Shown piece by piece: positions 60,801-64,000 of a stretch of 64,000 nt of DNA; positions within the stretch are counted from its first letter, which is position 1, and the number at the start of each line of letters is the position of its first letter. The DNA comes from Phytophthora colocasiae (taxonomy: Eukaryota; Oomycota; Peronosporomycetes; Peronosporales; Peronosporaceae): contig JAGKQI010000080.1 in the NCBI GenBank assembly GCA_018806915.1, forward strand, positions 372,001 to 436,000, read 5' to 3'. The notes beneath the pieces are model-generated. The model was given only the letters and a program-made list of their open reading frames with translations. It was not told where the DNA came from and made no database searches. The position numbers and the translations under genes were made by a program.

Positions 60801-63800
60801 TCATCGGCTTCCACGTCCAGCGCCTCTGCTGCTACGGACGCTCCGGCCACCGACACTCCGGCCACCGACGCTCCGGCCACTGACGTACTACCCCCCGATG
60901 CGACCGTCGCCACAGACGCCACCACGGACGCTCCCGCCTCGACCACGACGACCACGACGGATGCCGCCACTGACGCGCCTGCTGCCACGGTGCCGTCGAC
61001 CGCTTCATCGGCTTCCACGTCCAGCGCCTCTGCTGCTACGGACGCTCCGGCCACCGACACTCCGGCCACCGACGCTCCGGCCACAGTCCTACCTTCCCAA
61101 GTTGCGACCGTCGCCACAGACGCCACCACGGACGCTCCCGCCTCGACCACGACGACCACGACGGATGCCGCCACTGACGCGCCTGCTGCCACGGTGCCGT
61201 CGACCGCTTCATCGGCTTCCACGTCCAGCGCCTCTGCTGCTACGGACGCTCCGGCCACCGACACTCCGGCCACCGACGCTCCGGCCACTGACGTACTATC
61301 CCCGATGCGACCGTCGCCACAGACGCCACCACGGACGCTCCCGCCTCCACCACGACGACCACGACGGATGCCGCCACTGACGCGCCTGCTGCCACGGTGC
61401 CGTCGACCGCTTCATCGGCTTCCACGTCCAGCGCCTCTGCTGCTACGGACGCTCCGGCCACCGACACTCCGGCCACCGACGCTCCGGCCACTGACGTACT
61501 AACCCCGATGCGACCGTCGCCACAGACGCCACCACGGACGCTCCCGCCTCCACCACGACGACCACGACGGATGCCGCCACTGACGCGCCTGCTGCCACGG
61601 TGCCGTCGACCGCTTCATCGGCTTCCACGTCCAGCGCCTCTGCTGCTACGGACGCTCCGGCCACCGACACTCCGGCCACCGACGCTCCGGCCACTGACGT
61701 ACTAACCCCCGATGCGACCGTCGCCACAGACGCCACCACGGACGCTCCCGCCTCGACCACGACGACCACGACGGATGCAGCCACTGACGCGCCTACTGCC
61801 ACGGTGCCGTCGACCGCTGCATCAGCTTCCACGTCCAGCGCCCCTGCTGCTACCGACGCTCCGGCCACCGACACTCCGGCCACCGACGCTCCGGCCACTG
61901 ACGTACTAACCCCCGATGCGACCGTCGCCACAGACGCCACCACGGACGCTCCCGCCTCGACCACGTCGACCACGACGGATGCCGCCACTGACGCGCCTGC
62001 TGCCACGGTGCCGTCGACCGCTTCATCAGCTTCCACGTCCAGCGCCTCTGCTGCTACGGACGCTCCGGCCACCGACACTCCGGCCACCGACGCTCCGGCC
62101 ACTGACGTACTAACCCCCGATGCGACCGTCGCCACAGACGCCACCACGGACGCTCCCGCCTCCACCACGACGACAACGACGGATGCCGCCACTGACGCGC
62201 CTGCTGCCACGGTGCCGTCGACCGCTTCATCGGCTTCACGTCCAGCGCCTCTGCTGCTACGGACGCTCCGGCCACCGACACTCCGGCCACCGACGCTCCG
62301 GCCACTGACGTACTAACCCCGATGCTACCGTCGCCACAGACGCCACCACGGACGCTCCCGCCTCGACCACGACGACCACGACGGATGCCGCCACTGACGC
62401 GCCTGCTGCCACGGTGCCGTCGACCGCTTCATCGGCTTCCACGTCCAGCGCCTCTGCTGCTACCGACGCTCCGGCCACCGACACTCCGGCCACCGATGCG
62501 ACCGTCGCCACAGACGCCACCACGGACGCTCCCGCCTCGACCACGACGACCACGACGGATGACGCCACTGACGCGCCTGCTGCCACGGTGCCGTCGACCG
62601 CTTCATCAGCTTCCACGTCCAGCGCCTCTGCTGCTACGGACGCTCCGGCCACCGACACTCCGGCCACCGACGCTCCGGCCACTGACGTCCTAACCCCGAT
62701 GCGACCGTCGCCACAGACGCCACCACGGACGCTCCCGCCTCGACCACGACGACCACGACGGATGACGCCACTGACGCGCCTGCTGCCACGGTGCCGTCGA
62801 CCGCTTCATCGGCTTCCACGTCCAGCGCCTCTGCTGCTACCGACGATCCGGCCACCGACACTCCGGCCACCGACGCTTCCGGCCACTGACGTACTAACCC
62901 CGATGCGACCGTCGCCACAGACGCCACCACGGACGCTCCCGCCTCGACCACGACGACCACGACGGATGCCGCCACTGACGCGCCTGCTGCCACGGTGCCG
63001 TCGACCGCTTCATCAGCTTCCACGTCCAGCGCCTCTGCTGCTACCGACGCTCCGGCCACCGACGCTCCGGCCACCGACGCTTAGGCCACTGACGTACTAA
63101 CCCCGATCCGACCGTCGCCACAGACGCCACCACGGACGCTCCCGCCTCGACCACGACGACCACGACGGATGACGCCACTGACGCGCCTGCTGCCACGGTG
63201 CCGTCGACCGCTTCATCGGCTTCCACGTCCAGCGCCTCTGCTGCTACCGACGCTCCGGCCACCGACACTCCGGCCACCGACGCTCCGGCCACTGACGTGC
63301 TAACCCCGATGCGACCGTCGCCACAGAGGCCACCACGGACGCTCCCGCCTCGACCACGACGACCACGACGGATGCCGCCACTGACGCGCCTGCTGCCACG
63401 GTGCCGTCGACCGCTTCATCGGCTTCCACGTCCAGCGCCTCTGCTGCTACGGACGCTCCGGCCACCGACACTCCGGCCACCGACGCTCCGGCCACTGACG
63501 TACTAACCCCCGATGCGACCGTCGCCACAGACGCCACCACGGACGCTCCCGCCTCGACCACGACGACCACGACGGATGCCGCCACTGACGCGCCTGCTGC
63601 CACGGTGCCGTCGACCGCTTCATCAGCTTCCACGTCCAGCGCCTCTGCTGCTACGGACGCTCCGGCCACCGACACTCCGGCCACCGACGCTCCGGCCACT
63701 GACGTACTAACCCCCGATGAGACCGTCGCCACAGACGCCACCACGGACGCTCCCGCCTCGACCACGACGACCACGACGGATGACGCCACTGACGCGCCTG

Positions 63801-64000
63801 CTGCCACGGTGCCATCGACCGCTTCATCGGCTTCCACGTCCAGCGCCTCTGCTGCTACCGACGCTCCGGCCACCGACACTCCGGCCACCGACGCTCCGGC
63901 CACTGACGTACTAACCCCGATGCGACCGTCGCCACAGACGCCACCACGGACGCTCCCGCCTCGACCACGACGACCACGACGGATGCCGCCACTGACGCGC
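55933..64000 (+). repeat. Tandem 204 bp coding repeat, ~40 copies, continues past the window
   Basis: The unit recurs every 204 bp (68 codons). GCGACCGTCGCCACAGA occurs at 56099, 56273, 56447, 56651, 56855 and so on to 63921. Some units are 170-174 bp, lacking the CTGACGTACTAACCCCCGAT part. The proper frame is open at 55541-57660, 57963-59670 and 59768-60484, and in later patches. Copies toward the right have more lesions (C lost near 62237, C gained near 62879, TAG at 63082). Confidence 0.95.

Noticed and set aside
56097..63914. Series of 65-codon Arg/Pro-rich frames starting MRPSPQTPPRTL
   Set aside because: They are the +1 reading of the 204 bp repeat, each ended by the junction TAA, with no sign of independent selection.

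Overview
The window is nuclear DNA of an oomycete, most likely Phytophthora or a close Peronosporales relative. The evidence is secreted proteins with fungal-type CBM1 cellulose-binding modules on Thr/Pro-rich linkers, a secreted GPI-type intradiol dioxygenase, Thr/Ala-rich mucin-like and acidic repeat proteins, very short introns (about 58-85 bp), Mutator-like, piggyBac-like and LINE remnants, and a nuclear SmpB gene with a mitochondrial-looking N-terminus. The genus is inferred from family content, not from a database search.

Layout. (1) 1-25166: five complete units and a partial sixth of a tandem repeat with a ~4.95 kb period. Each unit is palindromic: nuclease-like gene A (+), small ORF S (+), 5' half of a dioxygenase pseudogene (-), 3' fragment of a dioxygenase pseudogene (+), S (-), nuclease-like gene B (-). 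B of one unit and A of the next are divergent across ~0.5 kb of shared promoter. A and B look like PD-(D/E)XK restriction-endonuclease-fold proteins with an acidic then basic C-terminal tail. A and B copies are mosaics of each other, so gene conversion is active or recent. (2) 25166-25690: relics of the same S/dioxygenase junction. (3) 25690-30615: a near-perfect inverted repeat whose arms each carry a CBM1 protein gene and an acidic 'GDRFL'-repeat secreted protein gene, around a ~0.6 kb unique spacer. (4) 30954-33900: the only intact dioxygenase gene, a third GDRFL gene and a short distant relative. (5) 34140-35038: TMEM267-like membrane protein with one intron. (6) 35112-37637: decayed Mutator-like element with a palindromic MITE-like insertion at its right end. 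(7) 37741-39223: GNAT acetyltransferase pseudogene and LINE remnant. (8) 39303-41335: piggyBac-like element flanked by TTAA, with decayed coding sequence and internal ~81 bp repeats. (9) 41360-42642: a frameshifted two-CBM1 gene and an intact three-CBM1 gene. (10) 43780-54450: conserved housekeeping block: Rab GTPase (3 exons), SmpB (3 exons), Tubby-like protein, OSCA/CSC1/TMEM63-type channel, and a large coiled-coil protein (2 exons). (11) 55541-64000: a secreted Thr/Ala-rich protein with ~40 tandem 204 bp repeats, running off the window and interrupted by one-base frame breaks that recur at the same point of the repeat.

The conserved block is dense and intron-poor. The rest is a fast-evolving, secretome-rich, transposon-laden compartment typical of oomycete genomes. 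Most unusual is the palindromic 5 kb array. Its gene order can be traced to the intact dioxygenase locus 6 kb away, where the 3' flank still keeps a relic of ORF S. Many paralog breaks are single-base changes in homopolymers, so some 'pseudogene' calls could be consensus errors.
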